Notes: generated by a model not told the origin, from the letters alone. DNA of 64,000 nucleotides from Rossellomorea vietnamensis (GCF_008180415.1 NZ_VTEI01000006.1:199008-263007); one strand, 5' to 3'. Shown: positions 1 through 9,805, counted from the first letter of the stretch. Program-made: numbers and translations.

Positions 1-642
1 CCCGATGATGAATTTCCCCGTACCATCTTCTCCTGCGGCAACAATATTAGCTATACCGGAGTTAGCTGTTTGAGCGAACAGATTTCCCCCTTGCTTTTCT
101 AAAGCACCAGGATTAGCGAACTTTGCCACCTGCAAGGTCCCAACATTTGTAAGCGCTCCTGCATTATCTATATAACTCACTTCTCCCGAAGGGTCAATGC
201 TGAAACTTTGCGCATCATCAGGGATATTAATACCAGGCTGGACTACTAATCCATCTGAATTTACAAGATCTCCATTACCGTCTAAATAAAAGTTCCCTGC
301 CCTTGTATAAAAATCGTTTGCGCCATCTGAAACCACAAAAAATCCATCTCCAGAAATCGCTAAGTCTAAGGGACGATTTGTGTACTGAATACTTCCCTGA
401 GTATGAATCGTGTCAATAGTTGAATTAGCAGATCCTAACCCTATTTGTTTAGGATTAACTCCTCCAATTACCCCATCACTGGCTTTCGCACCCTGAATAT
501 TTTGGTTTACCAAATCGGCAAACGTAGCTCTGCCTTTCTTAAATCCAAAGGTATTAACATTTGCAATATTATTTCCGATTACATCTAACTTTGTTTGAAA
601 ATTCTTCATTCCACTGATTCCTGAGTACATTGAACGTAACAT
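1..642 (-). CDS. flgE: Flagellar hook protein FlgE (3' end outside window)
   Basis: Only the first 214 codons are inside the window; the gene runs off position 1. The product is the flagellar hook/rod-family protein that follows the hook cap gene in Bacillus. The N-terminus beginning MLRSMYSGISGMKNFQ and the following NNIANVNTFGFKKGRATF segment are the conserved flagellar rod/hook N-terminal motif, and GDGFFVV near residue 95 is typical of the FlgE/FlgG core. The ATG at 642 is preceded by a GAGAGGGG ribosome binding site. Bacillus homologues are about 260 to 270 residues, so roughly 50 residues are missing. FlgG-type naming is possible, but position directly after flgD favours hook protein. 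Confidence 0.9.
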   Translation of the reverse strand, partial: MLRSMYSGISGMKNFQTKLDVIGNNIANVNTFGFKKGRATFADLVNQNIQGAKASDGVIGGVNPKQIGLGSANSTIDTIHTQGSIQYTNRPLDLAISGDGFFVVSDGANDFYTRAGNFYLDGNGDLVNSDGLVVQPGINIPDDAQSFSIDPSGEVSYIDNAGALTNVGTLQVAKFANPGALEKQGGNLFAQTANSGIANIVAAGEDGTGKFIIG

Positions 643-714
643 CTATATTTTCCCCTCTCTTTTTCATTGCTTCTATCATTCAGCAATGATAGGCCTCCAT
701 ATTGGTCCAGCCTG

Positions 715-1107
715 CTAATCTATTATTATTGTTCCATCTATATTTGTGAAAATTTGAGAACTTGCTTCCTGCCGGTCCATAGCTGTAATAACTATTCCGT
801 TCTTTGCACTTACAATAAGTGCAGCATTCTGTAACAGGACAAGTGGTTCCTTTACACCTTTTTCCTTGGCCAGTGCAACCTTACTTTCAACTTCTGTCCA
901 TATTTGAGGACTTATTTGAATGTTTCTTTGTTTCAATCGAAATTCAGCATGCTTGCTGATAGAAAGTATTTCTCTTTTTTCGTGTACAGTCTCTTTCAAT
1001 GTGTCTGCAAACGATCGACCAGACTTTGGTGCATTAATTCTATCTTTAGTTGGAGGAAATGATGAAATTGGCTGAGTTGGCAGGCGATTGAGTATACTTC
1101 TTTGCAT
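715..1107 (-). CDS. Conserved flagellar operon protein (TIGR02530-like)
   Basis: A 130-residue soluble protein between flgD and flgE. The sequence resembles the small 'flagellar operon protein' family found at this position in many Firmicutes (I recall TIGR02530, but this was not searched). Features are the HAEFRLKQRNIQIS segment around residue 54, the hydrophobic LVLLQNAALIVSAKNGIVITA stretch, and an acidic C-terminus. No signal peptide or membrane segment is seen. It starts at an ATG with an AAGGTG site upstream and lies 15 bases after flgD. The molecular role is not established; context suggests hook assembly. Confidence 0.8.
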   Translation of the reverse strand: MQRSILNRLPTQPISSFPPTKDRINAPKSGRSFADTLKETVHEKREILSISKHAEFRLKQRNIQISPQIWTEVESKVALAKEKGVKEPLVLLQNAALIVSAKNGIVITAMDRQEASSQIFTNIDGTIIID

Positions 1108-1122
1108 CCAATCACACCTTTT

Positions 1123-1773
1123 TTAGGAAATTTTCAATATATCTTCTTCCTTAATTTTCTCACCGTTCTTTAATTGTAACCACAGTATTCCTTCTTTTTT
1201 AGAAACAGATGTAACTATACTTGATTCTTCTTTGGAACCATTATTCCAAGAGATCTGCTTACCAATCAAATTACTTGCATTTACTAAGGTGTTGGTTTCA
1301 TTAAAGCTACTTGAATTTTTTAACTGAGAGATATTCCCGGGATATAATACCGTTCCATCTTTAAGAATTAATTCTACTTCATTGCCTTTAAACCTAACAG
1401 AGTTAATAACCCCGGTCCCCTCTAAGGTCGAGCCTTCTGGTTCGTTTGGTGAAGTTTCCTTCTGCTTGTGCCAATTTATTTCTTTACCTATGAACTGGTT
1501 ATAAGAAATCAGCTTATTCTGGTTTTCTGCCTCCAAGAATTGTTCCATAGTTTTGCCTAGATTTGTTATTTGCTCTAATGTTGAAAAAGTTGCCATTTGA
1601 GCTATAAAGTCTTTATCTTCCATCGGATTTAATGGATCTTGATTTTGAAGCTGTGTCATTAATATTTTCATAAAGTCATCTTTTCCAAGTACATCTTTTT
1701 CTACTTGTTTTTGCACCTGTTGAACAGATGTAAGAAACAAATCTGGATTGATTATGTTAGCCACTTTCATCAC
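1123..1773 (-). CDS. flgD: Hook assembly scaffold (cap) protein FlgD, with duplicated C-terminal module
   Basis: FlgD forms the cap on which hook subunits polymerise. The N-terminal signature is clear at residues 32 to 70: a [19 protein letters not shown] segment followed by [14 protein letters not shown]. The protein has 216 residues, against about 140 in B. subtilis. The extra length looks like a second copy of the small C-terminal barrel-like module: residues 96-151 (GKEINW ... [12 protein letters not shown]) and 171-215 (GKQISW ... [12 protein letters not shown]). The reading frame can open at a GTG (1773) that abuts the fliK stop or at the next ATG (1770). No strong ribosome binding site is visible, suggesting translational coupling to fliK. 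Confidence 0.88.
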   Translation of the reverse strand: MMKVANIINPDLFLTSVQQVQKQVEKDVLGKDDFMKILMTQLQNQDPLNPMEDKDFIAQMATFSTLEQITNLGKTMEQFLEAENQNKLISYNQFIGKEINWHKQKETSPNEPEGSTLEGTGVINSVRFKGNEVELILKDGTVLYPGNISQLKNSSSFNETNTLVNASNLIGKQISWNNGSKEESSIVTSVSKKEGILWLQLKNGEKIKEEDILKIS

Positions 1774-4014
1774 CTATATAAATTCAGTCATATTTAATAA
1801 TTCTTTGAAATCAGGTTCCTCAGAATTTCTATTTGTTTTCTGCTCATCTTGCTTCTGTTCTTTTTGTTGTTGATGGCCATGATGATTATGGGAAGACTGG
1901 CGTTCCTGACGGTAAGAATCTAACAGTGTTTGTGAAACTTCAATTTTATCTATTTGCAAGTTCTGACTCATGAAAGCTTGTCTTAAACCACTAAGCTGTG
2001 AATCGAGTAATTCTTTTGTCATTTTAGTACTGGCCAGCAACTTTGCTGTTATTACACCATTGTTTTGAAGTATCTCAATTCTTATAGACCCTAGTTGTTC
2101 TGGATAAAGCTTAATTAAAAGCTTATTCATATTGGGAGTTTGCAACAACTGTGATTTACCAATAAGACTTGTAAAATCCTTGGTGAATTGTTGAAGAGTT
2201 TGTTCGTTTTCACCTGTTTTTAAAGCAAGGAAAAATGGCTCTGTCCTCGGTAAAGTATTTTGAAACAATTGAAAGTTGTTAACTGATGATAAAGCAGGCA
2301 TTTGATCTTTATTGATTAAAGCCCCGCCAGGCTCAATGTTGTTTTCAAAGTTCATAAATAAATTAGTATTATCCTTTACGCTTAAAGAAGGTACCCTGTT
2401 ATACGCCTTATCGCTTCCAACTAATCCCAATTGATTCCTTGTAAAAACGTCTTCTAAAATTCTTAATTTTCCCTTCGGTCCAATAGGATCCAAAACCTTA
2501 GAATGAATTATGCCCTGCTCTTTTTCAACATAGTTTTTTTGATTCTCTCCAAGAGGAGCATTCATCTGCTTACTTATCAGAGTAGATGCATCTTTACTGT
2601 TACTTTTGGTAAAAGAGGCTAACACATCTTCTGAGTTTTCCTGATCCCCACTAAGTTGATCATTAATGTGCCTACTTATTTGAAATAGTCCCTCTTTACC
2701 GTTATCTTTTGCAGCAGTTAACGCATTTGATTCGCCAAGATTATCATTGAGTGTTTTTTTAACGAGATCATTCTCAGAATCCAGCACTGTTATGCTGCCT
2801 TTTAACCCTTTGAATTCTAACTCCTCACCACTGTTGAGAATCTTTAAAAGTTTTTGAAGAAAATAAGTATCTGAAGCTAAGTCCATTAAAGTTCCGGACA
2901 TTTCACCAGCATTTTCTTCTTTTTCTGTCTCTAGTAGATTTAGTACAGAATCTTTTGATACCAATTGAAAATCTGACAGAAAACTCTTGAGACTATCTAT
3001 ACCCTTTGATAGTTGTACAAATTCACTAAAAAGGTTCGGTCTTTCTCTGTTAACCTTTCCTTTAAAATCGCTAAGATCAGCTTCTATGAATGGTTTATTT
3101 CTCTTTTCTGTTGCCCAGCTTAATGCAATGCCTTCGGGAATAATAAACGAATCTTCATCAGGTGTCTTCGTGAGGAAATTCATTACTGATTTTAATAAGC
3201 TTAGACTCGATTTTAAATCATTTTGATAAATTTCTTTCTGAATCTCCTCAGGCAAAATACTAATAAAGTCCACTACTTGTTGAATGGTTGCTGAAATTTG
3301 AGTTTTATCATAATTTCCCATATCTTTAAGGCTGATCAACTCTTTTTTCAATTCAATAGATTGATTTAGAGAGCTGACTGCGAGTTCTATGTCAGAGGCA
3401 TACACTTTGTTCAATTGAAGAGAATTTTTTAGAGGTACATTCGATTCCCTTTTTGACATATTAAAAGAATTATGATTAGAAACTGCATTATCACTATTAA
3501 ATAACTGTTTCAGCCTATGCGTGAGTAATTTCAGGTTGGATTGTATTAATTCACCTTTTCCTGTTTCCATATTGTGTTCTACTACAGCCTCGGAAGAATT
3601 TAAAACAATTAGAAGGTTTTTCCGATTAATGTTTTCTAGAATACTTTTTGGCAAGATATTTAAAATATCAATAATCTGAGTTAATGAATCCCCTAGCTCA
3701 TCCTGTTCAGTTTCACTTAACACATTTTTCAAAAGTGGTTCTGCTTTGTTGATATCTGCAATAACTCCTTTAATTGCAGTTCTCAGATCCAATTCGCTAA
3801 AGTTAAGGTCGGTGAGTGCCTCTGAAATTCCTATGGATCTGCCAGCTATTATGCTATCTGTTACAACAGGCTTCTCTTTCCCATCCATAGCAGCAAAAGC
3901 GTCTATAAACTTTTTAAAAACAACACCTTGATCATCTTCCTTCGGAACTTCTAACAGATCTTTCTTACCTGCTTCTCTTAAGACATGACGTGAAGGCACT
4001 ATACCCAGGTTCAC
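1774..4014 (-). CDS. fliK: Flagellar hook-length control protein FliK
   Basis: FliK measures hook length and switches the export apparatus to filament substrates. The C-terminal domain (last 150 residues) carries the family core, with LLIKLYPEQLGSIRIEI followed by GVITAKLLASTKMTKELL. A His/Gln-rich tail (SSHNHHGHQQQKEQ) precedes the end. The rest is low-conservation, Leu/Asn/Ser-rich sequence, as expected for the ruler region. I chose the GTG at 4014 because AAAGGTGG lies six bases upstream; an in-frame TTG at 4032 would add six residues. At about 746 residues it is longer than the B. subtilis protein (just under 500). It lies between the motE-like gene and flgD in the operon. Confidence 0.88.
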   Translation of the reverse strand: MNLGIVPSRHVLREAGKKDLLEVPKEDDQGVVFKKFIDAFAAMDGKEKPVVTDSIIAGRSIGISEALTDLNFSELDLRTAIKGVIADINKAEPLLKNVLSETEQDELGDSLTQIIDILNILPKSILENINRKNLLIVLNSSEAVVEHNMETGKGELIQSNLKLLTHRLKQLFNSDNAVSNHNSFNMSKRESNVPLKNSLQLNKVYASDIELAVSSLNQSIELKKELISLKDMGNYDKTQISATIQQVVDFISILPEEIQKEIYQNDLKSSLSLLKSVMNFLTKTPDEDSFIIPEGIALSWATEKRNKPFIEADLSDFKGKVNRERPNLFSEFVQLSKGIDSLKSFLSDFQLVSKDSVLNLLETEKEENAGEMSGTLMDLASDTYFLQKLLKILNSGEELEFKGLKGSITVLDSENDLVKKTLNDNLGESNALTAAKDNGKEGLFQISRHINDQLSGDQENSEDVLASFTKSNSKDASTLISKQMNAPLGENQKNYVEKEQGIIHSKVLDPIGPKGKLRILEDVFTRNQLGLVGSDKAYNRVPSLSVKDNTNLFMNFENNIEPGGALINKDQMPALSSVNNFQLFQNTLPRTEPFFLALKTGENEQTLQQFTKDFTSLIGKSQLLQTPNMNKLLIKLYPEQLGSIRIEILQNNGVITAKLLASTKMTKELLDSQLSGLRQAFMSQNLQIDKIEVSQTLLDSYRQERQSSHNHHGHQQQKEQKQDEQKTNRNSEEPDFKELLNMTEFI

Positions 4015-4042
4015 TTTTTCACCACCTTTCAAATCTCTTCCT

Positions 4043-4648
4043 TTATCTTTCTTGATTTACTTCAGCTGATAGCTGCTCTGTATACATTGCTGCATCTTCA
4101 GGTGACATCTTTTCCAGAATTTTCGCAAGAGTATCTGGTTTAATATTGGAGAGAATCTTTATAGCTTTTTCTTTTTCCATATTAACGAGAACAGGGGCAG
4201 CACTTTTAGCTGACATTGTTTCAAATGTGGAAATCATTTCCTTGAATGCCCGTTTATTCTCTTGCTGAATCTGCTCCAATTCCTCAATTTTAGATTGAAG
4301 TTCTTCCTGTTCAGCAAGCAGGTTCTCCCTTTCTTTCTCTTGAGAATTTATTTTGCCTTTCAAGGTGCTAATTTCAGAAAGTTTGTCTTCTATGTCGGAT
4401 TGAAGGGAAAGCACCCTTGCTTCCAGCTTAGCAGCTTCTTCTTTTGCATCGGTAGGAATAACAGAAGAAATGACAGGTATTTTCTCTCCGGCTTCTTTTG
4501 CTTTTTCAAAAATATTCATACCTGCTAATGACAGCACAACTAAAGTTGTTACCACGGCAAACAGAAGAGGAATAATACCTGCAAACAACACCCACTGAAA
4601 GGGACTGGTTGTTTTTTCGTTTCTATTCTTCCCTGTTTTCTTCCCCAT
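4043..4648 (-). CDS. MotE-like flagellar protein (YlxF family)
   Basis: A 201-residue membrane protein. A basic N-terminus leads to one transmembrane helix (about residues 20 to 44, PLLFAVVTTLVVLSLAGM). A long Glu/Lys-rich coiled coil follows (about 70 to 145), and the C-terminal helical segment (MEKEKAIKILSNIKPDTLA ... MSPEDAAMYTEQL) resembles the N-terminal domain of MgtE transporters, the hallmark of the MotE/YlxF family. Position between fliJ and fliK matches ylxF of B. subtilis. The role is probably structural or chaperone-like in the motor; the precise function in Bacillus is inferred from family. Confidence 0.82.
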   Translation of the reverse strand: MGKKTGKNRNEKTTSPFQWVLFAGIIPLLFAVVTTLVVLSLAGMNIFEKAKEAGEKIPVISSVIPTDAKEEAAKLEARVLSLQSDIEDKLSEISTLKGKINSQEKERENLLAEQEELQSKIEELEQIQQENKRAFKEMISTFETMSAKSAAPVLVNMEKEKAIKILSNIKPDTLAKILEKMSPEDAAMYTEQLSAEVNQER

Positions 4649-4656
4649 GTCATCAC

Positions 4657-5100
4657 CTAATTTCTCTTATTCGTAAACTGCATGACTGCCAACTCATCAA
4701 GTACTTTGCTCTCTGAAGTGTGCAGGAATTCTTTATACCTATTAAAATCGTTTTCTCTGATCTTTTCATATTTCTTCACTTCAACGTTCATCTCTGAAAG
4801 TTTTTGTTCATGCCAATTCATCCTGTTCCTGGCCTGGATGACAAGGCCTTGGTAATACTCTATTGTTTTTTCAATATTTGAAATGAAATTTTGATTATGG
4901 CGGATATCCTGTACTGACAAACCGCTTACCAGCTTTTCAGTCTGGAAGTTTTCAAGGTCTTCTTTTTTCTTCAGTAATTCATAAAGCTTTTGAGCGATAT
5001 CCTCGAACTTTTCCACTGCTGCCCGGTAAGATTCTCTGACTTCCTCTTTTTCTCTTTCTTTCAGATTGAGGATTTTTTCGAATTTAAACGTGTAGGTCAT
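4657..5100 (-). CDS. fliJ: Flagellar export chaperone/stalk protein FliJ
   Basis: FliJ is a small coiled-coil protein that links the FliI ATPase ring to the export gate. The sequence is a continuous charged helix (starting MTYTFKFEKILNLKEREKEE) with no membrane segment, about 147 residues, as usual for the family. I place the start at the ATG at 5100: this ATG overlaps the fliI stop in an ATGA arrangement and has AAGGAG about ten bases upstream. A GTG three codons earlier is also in frame but its ribosome binding site spacing is too short. It lies directly after fliI. Confidence 0.88.
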   Translation of the reverse strand: MTYTFKFEKILNLKEREKEEVRESYRAAVEKFEDIAQKLYELLKKKEDLENFQTEKLVSGLSVQDIRHNQNFISNIEKTIEYYQGLVIQARNRMNWHEQKLSEMNVEVKKYEKIRENDFNRYKEFLHTSESKVLDELAVMQFTNKRN

Positions 5101-6419
5101 CCTTTCCACTCTCCTTTTTCAGCAAGATTGATGAGGGAGTTGACACTTTCATGCATTGTCACTCTTTCCCCCGTTCCCTGCTTTAGGAATGAGAGGATCT
5201 GCGGTTGATACGCAATGGCCATATCGATTTCCTGTGATGTTCCCTTCTTATAAGCACCAATGTTAATGAGATCTTCAGAATTACTATAGGTACTCATCAG
5301 TCCCCTTACTTTTTCAGCCGCCTTTAAGTGCTGCTGGGGTGCCAAGTGGTTCATCAGCCTGCTGACACTTTTCAGGACATTGATCGCTGGAAACTGCCCT
5401 TTGTTGGCGATGTTACGATCAAGAACGATATGGCCGTCAAGAATACCTCTTGTTGTATCGGCAATCGGTTCGTTCATATCGTCGCCATCTACCAATACTG
5501 TATAAAAAGCTGTGATGGTTCCATTCTGGTTTGTGCCCGTTCTCTCCAATAGCTTAGGCAGGATGGCAAATACAGAAGGTGTATACCCTTTAGTGGCAGG
5601 AGGCTCTCCGACAGCAAGGCCGATCTCCCTTTGTGCCATTGCCACTCGTGTCACTGAATCCATCATCAGCATGACATTCAATCCCTTATCGCGGAAATAT
5701 TCGGCGATGGCGGTTGCGGTGAAGGCTCCTTTAATTCTCATCAGGGCAGGCTGGTCAGAGGTAGCTGCCACAACTATCGAGCGCTTTAAGCCTTCTTCCC
5801 CGAGGTCTCTTTCAATGAATTCCCTCACCTCACGCCCCCGCTCTCCTATTAGGGCTATGACATTCAAATCGGCTGTTGTATTCCTTGCAATCATTCCGAG
5901 GAGGGTACTCTTTCCAACACCGCTTCCTGCAAAAATCCCCACCCTTTGTCCTTTTCCGACTGTCAGCATACTGTCAATCGCTCTGACTCCCACTTCAATT
6001 TTTTCATTGATGGGCGGGCGGCTAAGCGGGCTTGGGGGAGCTTGTTCTGTGAAAGTGCGTGTCAGCCCTTTAGGCAGGGGCTCTCCGTCCAAAGGATTCC
6101 CCAGCGAATCAACCACTTTGCCGATCAGAGAATGACCAACCTTTATGGTCAGCGGATTGGAAGTCGCTTCTACAAGACTTCCTGGAGAGATTTCATTAAT
6201 GCCGGAATAAGGCATCAAAATGACGGTCTCTTCTTTGAATCCCACAACTTCAGCCTGAATTTTCCTTGTAGATTCAGCAATATGTATGAAACACATATCC
6301 CCAATTGAACTTTTCGGACCCTGTGATTCAATCATTAAACCAACAACTCTTTTTACTTTCCCGAACTTCTTAAAGGAGTGTAATGAAGGAATATGTTCTA
6401 TTAGTTCAGCGGCTTTCAT
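5097..6419 (-). CDS. fliI: Flagellum-specific ATPase FliI
   Basis: FliI is the F1-beta-like ATPase that energises or primes flagellar type III export. Walker A is AGSGVGKST at residues 164-172; the Walker B region reads MLMMDSVTR; the catalytic Glu lies in ALIGERGREVREF. Length (440) matches the family. It overlaps the fliH stop by four bases upstream and the fliJ start (ATGA) downstream, which indicates tight coupling of fliH, fliI and fliJ, whose products form one complex. Confidence 0.97.
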   Translation of the reverse strand: MKAAELIEHIPSLHSFKKFGKVKRVVGLMIESQGPKSSIGDMCFIHIAESTRKIQAEVVGFKEETVILMPYSGINEISPGSLVEATSNPLTIKVGHSLIGKVVDSLGNPLDGEPLPKGLTRTFTEQAPPSPLSRPPINEKIEVGVRAIDSMLTVGKGQRVGIFAGSGVGKSTLLGMIARNTTADLNVIALIGERGREVREFIERDLGEEGLKRSIVVAATSDQPALMRIKGAFTATAIAEYFRDKGLNVMLMMDSVTRVAMAQREIGLAVGEPPATKGYTPSVFAILPKLLERTGTNQNGTITAFYTVLVDGDDMNEPIADTTRGILDGHIVLDRNIANKGQFPAINVLKSVSRLMNHLAPQQHLKAAEKVRGLMSTYSNSEDLINIGAYKKGTSQEIDMAIAYQPQILSFLKQGTGERVTMHESVNSLINLAEKGEWKG

Positions 6420-7195
6420 TCATTTTCACCCTCTAAGATCTCAACAAGTTTAGTCTTGATTTCATTCAGCTGGCTGTCCACACTGACAATCACTCTGCCT
6501 TCACCCGTTTCAATAATGCATTCCTGCTGGCTGAGTTCATCATCCGGATATAAAAGAAGCTTGCGAAGAACAGGGAAAATTGATTCAATTTCTTCTTGAT
6601 TTCCGCTCAGCAGCTTGTAGTTTGAAGGATGAATATGAACCTGCACTTCAGGCAGGTCCCGTACCTCCTTGATTCCCCGTTTGACTATATCCAAAAAGAT
6701 TTCCGGGTCTTCTTCTAATTTCCTTCCGATGACTCTTTCAGCTGTTTGCATACCCAGTTCTAATATGACCCTCTCCGCTTTGTCAATATGAAGATAGTAA
6801 TCATTTTTTGCATTTGTGACCACATCGACAGCTTCACTAATATGATTCTTATACTCCTGCATTCCATTTTGTCTTCCTTCATCCAGCCCCTGCTGAAAGG
6901 CTTGCTCATACGCTTCTTGCTGCAGCAGCTCCTTCTCCTGTTCCCAATGGGATTTTAGAGAAGACACTTCCTCTTCCAGTCTCTTCGCTTCATTTCTTGC
7001 TGATTCCAATATAAATCGAGCTTCTGCTTTAGCTGCCTCTATAAGTTTTTCTCTTTCCAGATGCCCAATTTGGTTCTCCTGTATGTTTCCATCACCTTCA
7101 TCATTGGCCGGTCCGAGAATGTTTCTTAGAGATATAACTCTTGCTTTCCGTGCTTGAGTATCAGAAGCATCCGTATACTTGATGACTTTAGACAA
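6416..7195 (-). CDS. fliH: Flagellar assembly protein FliH (FliI regulator)
   Basis: FliH binds and holds FliI at the export apparatus. The central region (from about residue 50) is a Glu/Ala/Gln-rich coiled coil, including AKAEARFILESARNEAKRL, and the C-terminal part resembles the V/F-ATPase peripheral stalk (MQTAERVIGRKLEEDPE ... VQVHIHPSNY). I chose the TTG at 7195, which overlaps the end of fliG, because GGAGGAG sits nine bases upstream and the resulting N-terminus (LSKVIKY) matches Bacillus FliH; an upstream GTG is less likely. Predicted length is 259 residues. Confidence 0.88.
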   Translation of the reverse strand: MSKVIKYTDASDTQARKARVISLRNILGPANDEGDGNIQENQIGHLEREKLIEAAKAEARFILESARNEAKRLEEEVSSLKSHWEQEKELLQQEAYEQAFQQGLDEGRQNGMQEYKNHISEAVDVVTNAKNDYYLHIDKAERVILELGMQTAERVIGRKLEEDPEIFLDIVKRGIKEVRDLPEVQVHIHPSNYKLLSGNQEEIESIFPVLRKLLLYPDDELSQQECIIETGEGRVIVSVDSQLNEIKTKLVEILEGENE

Positions 7196-8204
7196 TAATA
7201 TCGTCTCCTCCGCCACGGGCAATAATAATCTCACCAGAGTCTTCAAGCCTTCTAATCACACTAACAATTCTGGATTGTGCCTCTTCTACATCACGAAGCC
7301 TGACAGGGCCCATGAATTCCATTTCTTCTTTAAAAGAGTCCACCATTCTGGTTGACATATTACGGAAGACAATGTCCTTAACTTCATCACTTGAGACTTT
7401 AAGAGACAAAAGCAGATCTTCATTTTCGCTGTCACGGATAACCCTTTGGATAGAACGGTTATCAAGCGTGACAATGTCCTCAAACACAAACATCCGCTTC
7501 TTGATCTCTTCTGCTAATTCAGGATCTTGTATCTCCAGGGCATCAAGGATCGTCTTTTCGGTAGACCGGTCAACACCATTCAATACCTCAACGACTGCCT
7601 CTACTCCGCCTGTCTGGGAGTAATCCTGGGTAACAGTTGTAGAGAGCTTCCTTTCCAGAATGGCTTCCACTTCACTTATTACTTCAGGTGAAGTGCCGTC
7701 CATAAGGGCTATACGCCTTGCAATGTCGGCCTGTACCTCCTGTGACAGTTCAGAAAGAATCTGCCCTGCCTGCTGAGGATTCAAGTATGAGAGGATCAAG
7801 GCAATCGTTTGTGGATGCTCATTTTGAATAAAATTCAATATCTGGGATGCATCTGCTCTTCTCGCAAAATCAAATGGCTTCACTTGCAGAGATGAAGTCA
7901 ATCTATTAATGATGGCCGACGCCTGCTCATTGCCCAATGCTTTCTCCAGTACTGTTTTTGCATAGCCAATACCGCCCTGTGAAATATAATCCTGAGCAAG
8001 GGCAATCGTGTGAAATTCCTCAAGCACTTCTTCCTTGGCTTGGGATTCAACCTTCTTCACACCGGAAATTTCCAGCGTCAGCTTTTCGATTTCCTCTTCT
8101 GATAAATGTTTGTAAACAGACGCCGAAACATCCGGGCCCAGTGAGATGAGGAGAACGGCCGCTTTCTGTTTGCCCGTTAATTCTTTTTCGCGTTGCTTAG
8201 CCAT
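7188..8204 (-). CDS. fliG: Flagellar motor switch protein FliG
   Basis: FliG forms the rotor ring that interacts with the stator and with FliM. At 338 residues it has the usual length. Visible signatures are the N-terminal GKQKAAVLLISLGPD, the central EHPQTIALILSYL, and the C-terminal charged ridge region FVFEDIVTLDNRSIQRVIR, which contains the torque-generating residues. It follows fliF by 11 bases, as in other Bacillus fla/che operons. Confidence 0.97.
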   Translation of the reverse strand: MAKQREKELTGKQKAAVLLISLGPDVSASVYKHLSEEEIEKLTLEISGVKKVESQAKEEVLEEFHTIALAQDYISQGGIGYAKTVLEKALGNEQASAIINRLTSSLQVKPFDFARRADASQILNFIQNEHPQTIALILSYLNPQQAGQILSELSQEVQADIARRIALMDGTSPEVISEVEAILERKLSTTVTQDYSQTGGVEAVVEVLNGVDRSTEKTILDALEIQDPELAEEIKKRMFVFEDIVTLDNRSIQRVIRDSENEDLLLSLKVSSDEVKDIVFRNMSTRMVDSFKEEMEFMGPVRLRDVEEAQSRIVSVIRRLEDSGEIIIARGGGDDIIV

Positions 8205-8215
8205 GTTGCTTCCTC

Positions 8216-9805
8216 CTATTCATCAGCCAGCCAAGACCTTAGCAGCTTCGCAAATTCTTCAGGTTTTTCCCTGGCCATTTTTTCAAGTTGTTTTCTTCTG
8301 GCAGATCCTTCAGTCTCTTGCTCTGTGCCAATGTCAGGGATATTGATCGGCTGCATGACTTCCTCCTGGTAAACTGCCTCTTCCTCAACAGTATTTTTCT
8401 TCCTTCTTACCATTAAGAAAATCAGTAAAAGGATTACCGCGAGCAGTATTCCACCTATAACATATGTCCACCACGGCAAAGCAGTTTCTGATTCCTGGCC
8501 GAATTCCACCTTCCCATTAAAGGGCTGAACGGATACAACTATTTTGTCTTCAATGGCTTCCGGTGTCAGCTCTGTACCAGATTCTTTGTCAATTGAAGTT
8601 CTGACAATCGTCGACAACATCTGGGATATATCTTCCTGTCTGTCCTGAGGAAAGGAGTTTGGATCTTCAGGATCCGGCGGTTCTACCATTACTTGGATAC
8701 CGATATCCCTGATTTTATACGGACTTTCGACAATTTCTCTTCGGATTCTATTAACCTCGTTATTGATTGTCTCTTCAATCCGCTCGTAATCACCATCGGA
8801 ATTCTCGCCTTCTACATAAGTCCCCAAACCATCACCTGCGTCTTCAGCAGGAGGAACACCCCCAGCAGCGGCACCATTTCCTGTAAAGGTTTCAGTGATT
8901 CTTTGGACACTTACAGCGATTCCTTCCATATTTTCTTCATCAACTGGCGTAACTTCGTTTACTTCCCTGTTTTCCTGGGTAAAGTCAATATCAGTAGTTA
9001 CAGAAACAACCACTTTATCGAAGCCAATCAAAGTTCCCAGCATGCTTTGTACTTGCTTTTGAATGTCCTTTTCCACCCTGTCTTTAACATCCATTTGCTG
9101 GACAATACTTCCTCCAAAGGAAGAATTTTCATTTTCCAGCTCAAAGTACTCAAAAAATTGATTCATAATGACGATATTACTTGTAGGCAGATTAGGAACA
9201 CTCTTAGAAACTAGATGATGAAGGGACTTGATCTGTTTTTGATCAAAATTAAATCCCGGTTTTGTGTTCAGAACAATAGATGCGGATGCCTGCTCTGATT
9301 CTTCGCTGATGAAGACTCCTTTTTCAGGCAGGGTTATCATCACATTAGCATCCTCGACGCCTTCAATCCCTTTCATCAGGTTGGAAAGTTCGGTTTGCAT
9401 GGCATCAAGCTTCATGACATTGAACTCATTGTCTGTCATTCCAAACCCTGCATTTTGACTAAAGAAAGAATAATCGATGCTTCCTGAATTCGGAATCCCT
9501 TCCGCAGCAAGTTCGACTTTTAAGGTATCGACCATCTCACCTGGAACCATGATGGTAGAGCCGCCGTCGGCGATTTCCGATGCAATCCCCCTGCCATCAA
9601 GGTTTTCCTTAATTGCACCAGTTTCCGAGGGAGCTAGGTTGCTGTACAGTGGCACAAGATTGGTCCTTGTGGAAAGGAAACCAGTAATCGCAATGGCAAG
9701 CACGACCACTAGTACAACCGCTCCATACATACCTTTTTGCTTTTTTGTTCTGCTTGACCAAAATGTTTTAAATTGTTCTTTATATTTTTTTACATTGTCA
9801 TTCAT
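8216..9805 (-). CDS. fliF: Flagellar MS-ring protein FliF
   Basis: FliF builds the MS ring in the cytoplasmic membrane, the base of the motor. Two transmembrane helices are seen: near residues 24-44 (GMYGAVVLVVVLAIAITGF) and near 437-458 (VIGGILLAVILLLIFLM). The periplasmic ring-building region begins with LVPLYSNLAPSETGAI and contains NVMITLPE. The final cytoplasmic tail (EKMAREKPEEFAKLLRSWL) is the FliG-binding motif. Length is 529 residues, typical for the family. Confidence 0.97.
   Translation of the reverse strand: MNDNVKKYKEQFKTFWSSRTKKQKGMYGAVVLVVVLAIAITGFLSTRTNLVPLYSNLAPSETGAIKENLDGRGIASEIADGGSTIMVPGEMVDTLKVELAAEGIPNSGSIDYSFFSQNAGFGMTDNEFNVMKLDAMQTELSNLMKGIEGVEDANVMITLPEKGVFISEESEQASASIVLNTKPGFNFDQKQIKSLHHLVSKSVPNLPTSNIVIMNQFFEYFELENENSSFGGSIVQQMDVKDRVEKDIQKQVQSMLGTLIGFDKVVVSVTTDIDFTQENREVNEVTPVDEENMEGIAVSVQRITETFTGNGAAAGGVPPAEDAGDGLGTYVEGENSDGDYERIEETINNEVNRIRREIVESPYKIRDIGIQVMVEPPDPEDPNSFPQDRQEDISQMLSTIVRTSIDKESGTELTPEAIEDKIVVSVQPFNGKVEFGQESETALPWWTYVIGGILLAVILLLIFLMVRRKKNTVEEEAVYQEEVMQPINIPDIGTEQETEGSARRKQLEKMAREKPEEFAKLLRSWLADE

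Noticed and set aside
5512..6135. Long plus-strand frame opposite fliI
   Set aside because: It is the antisense shadow of a strongly conserved coding sequence, with no independent signature.
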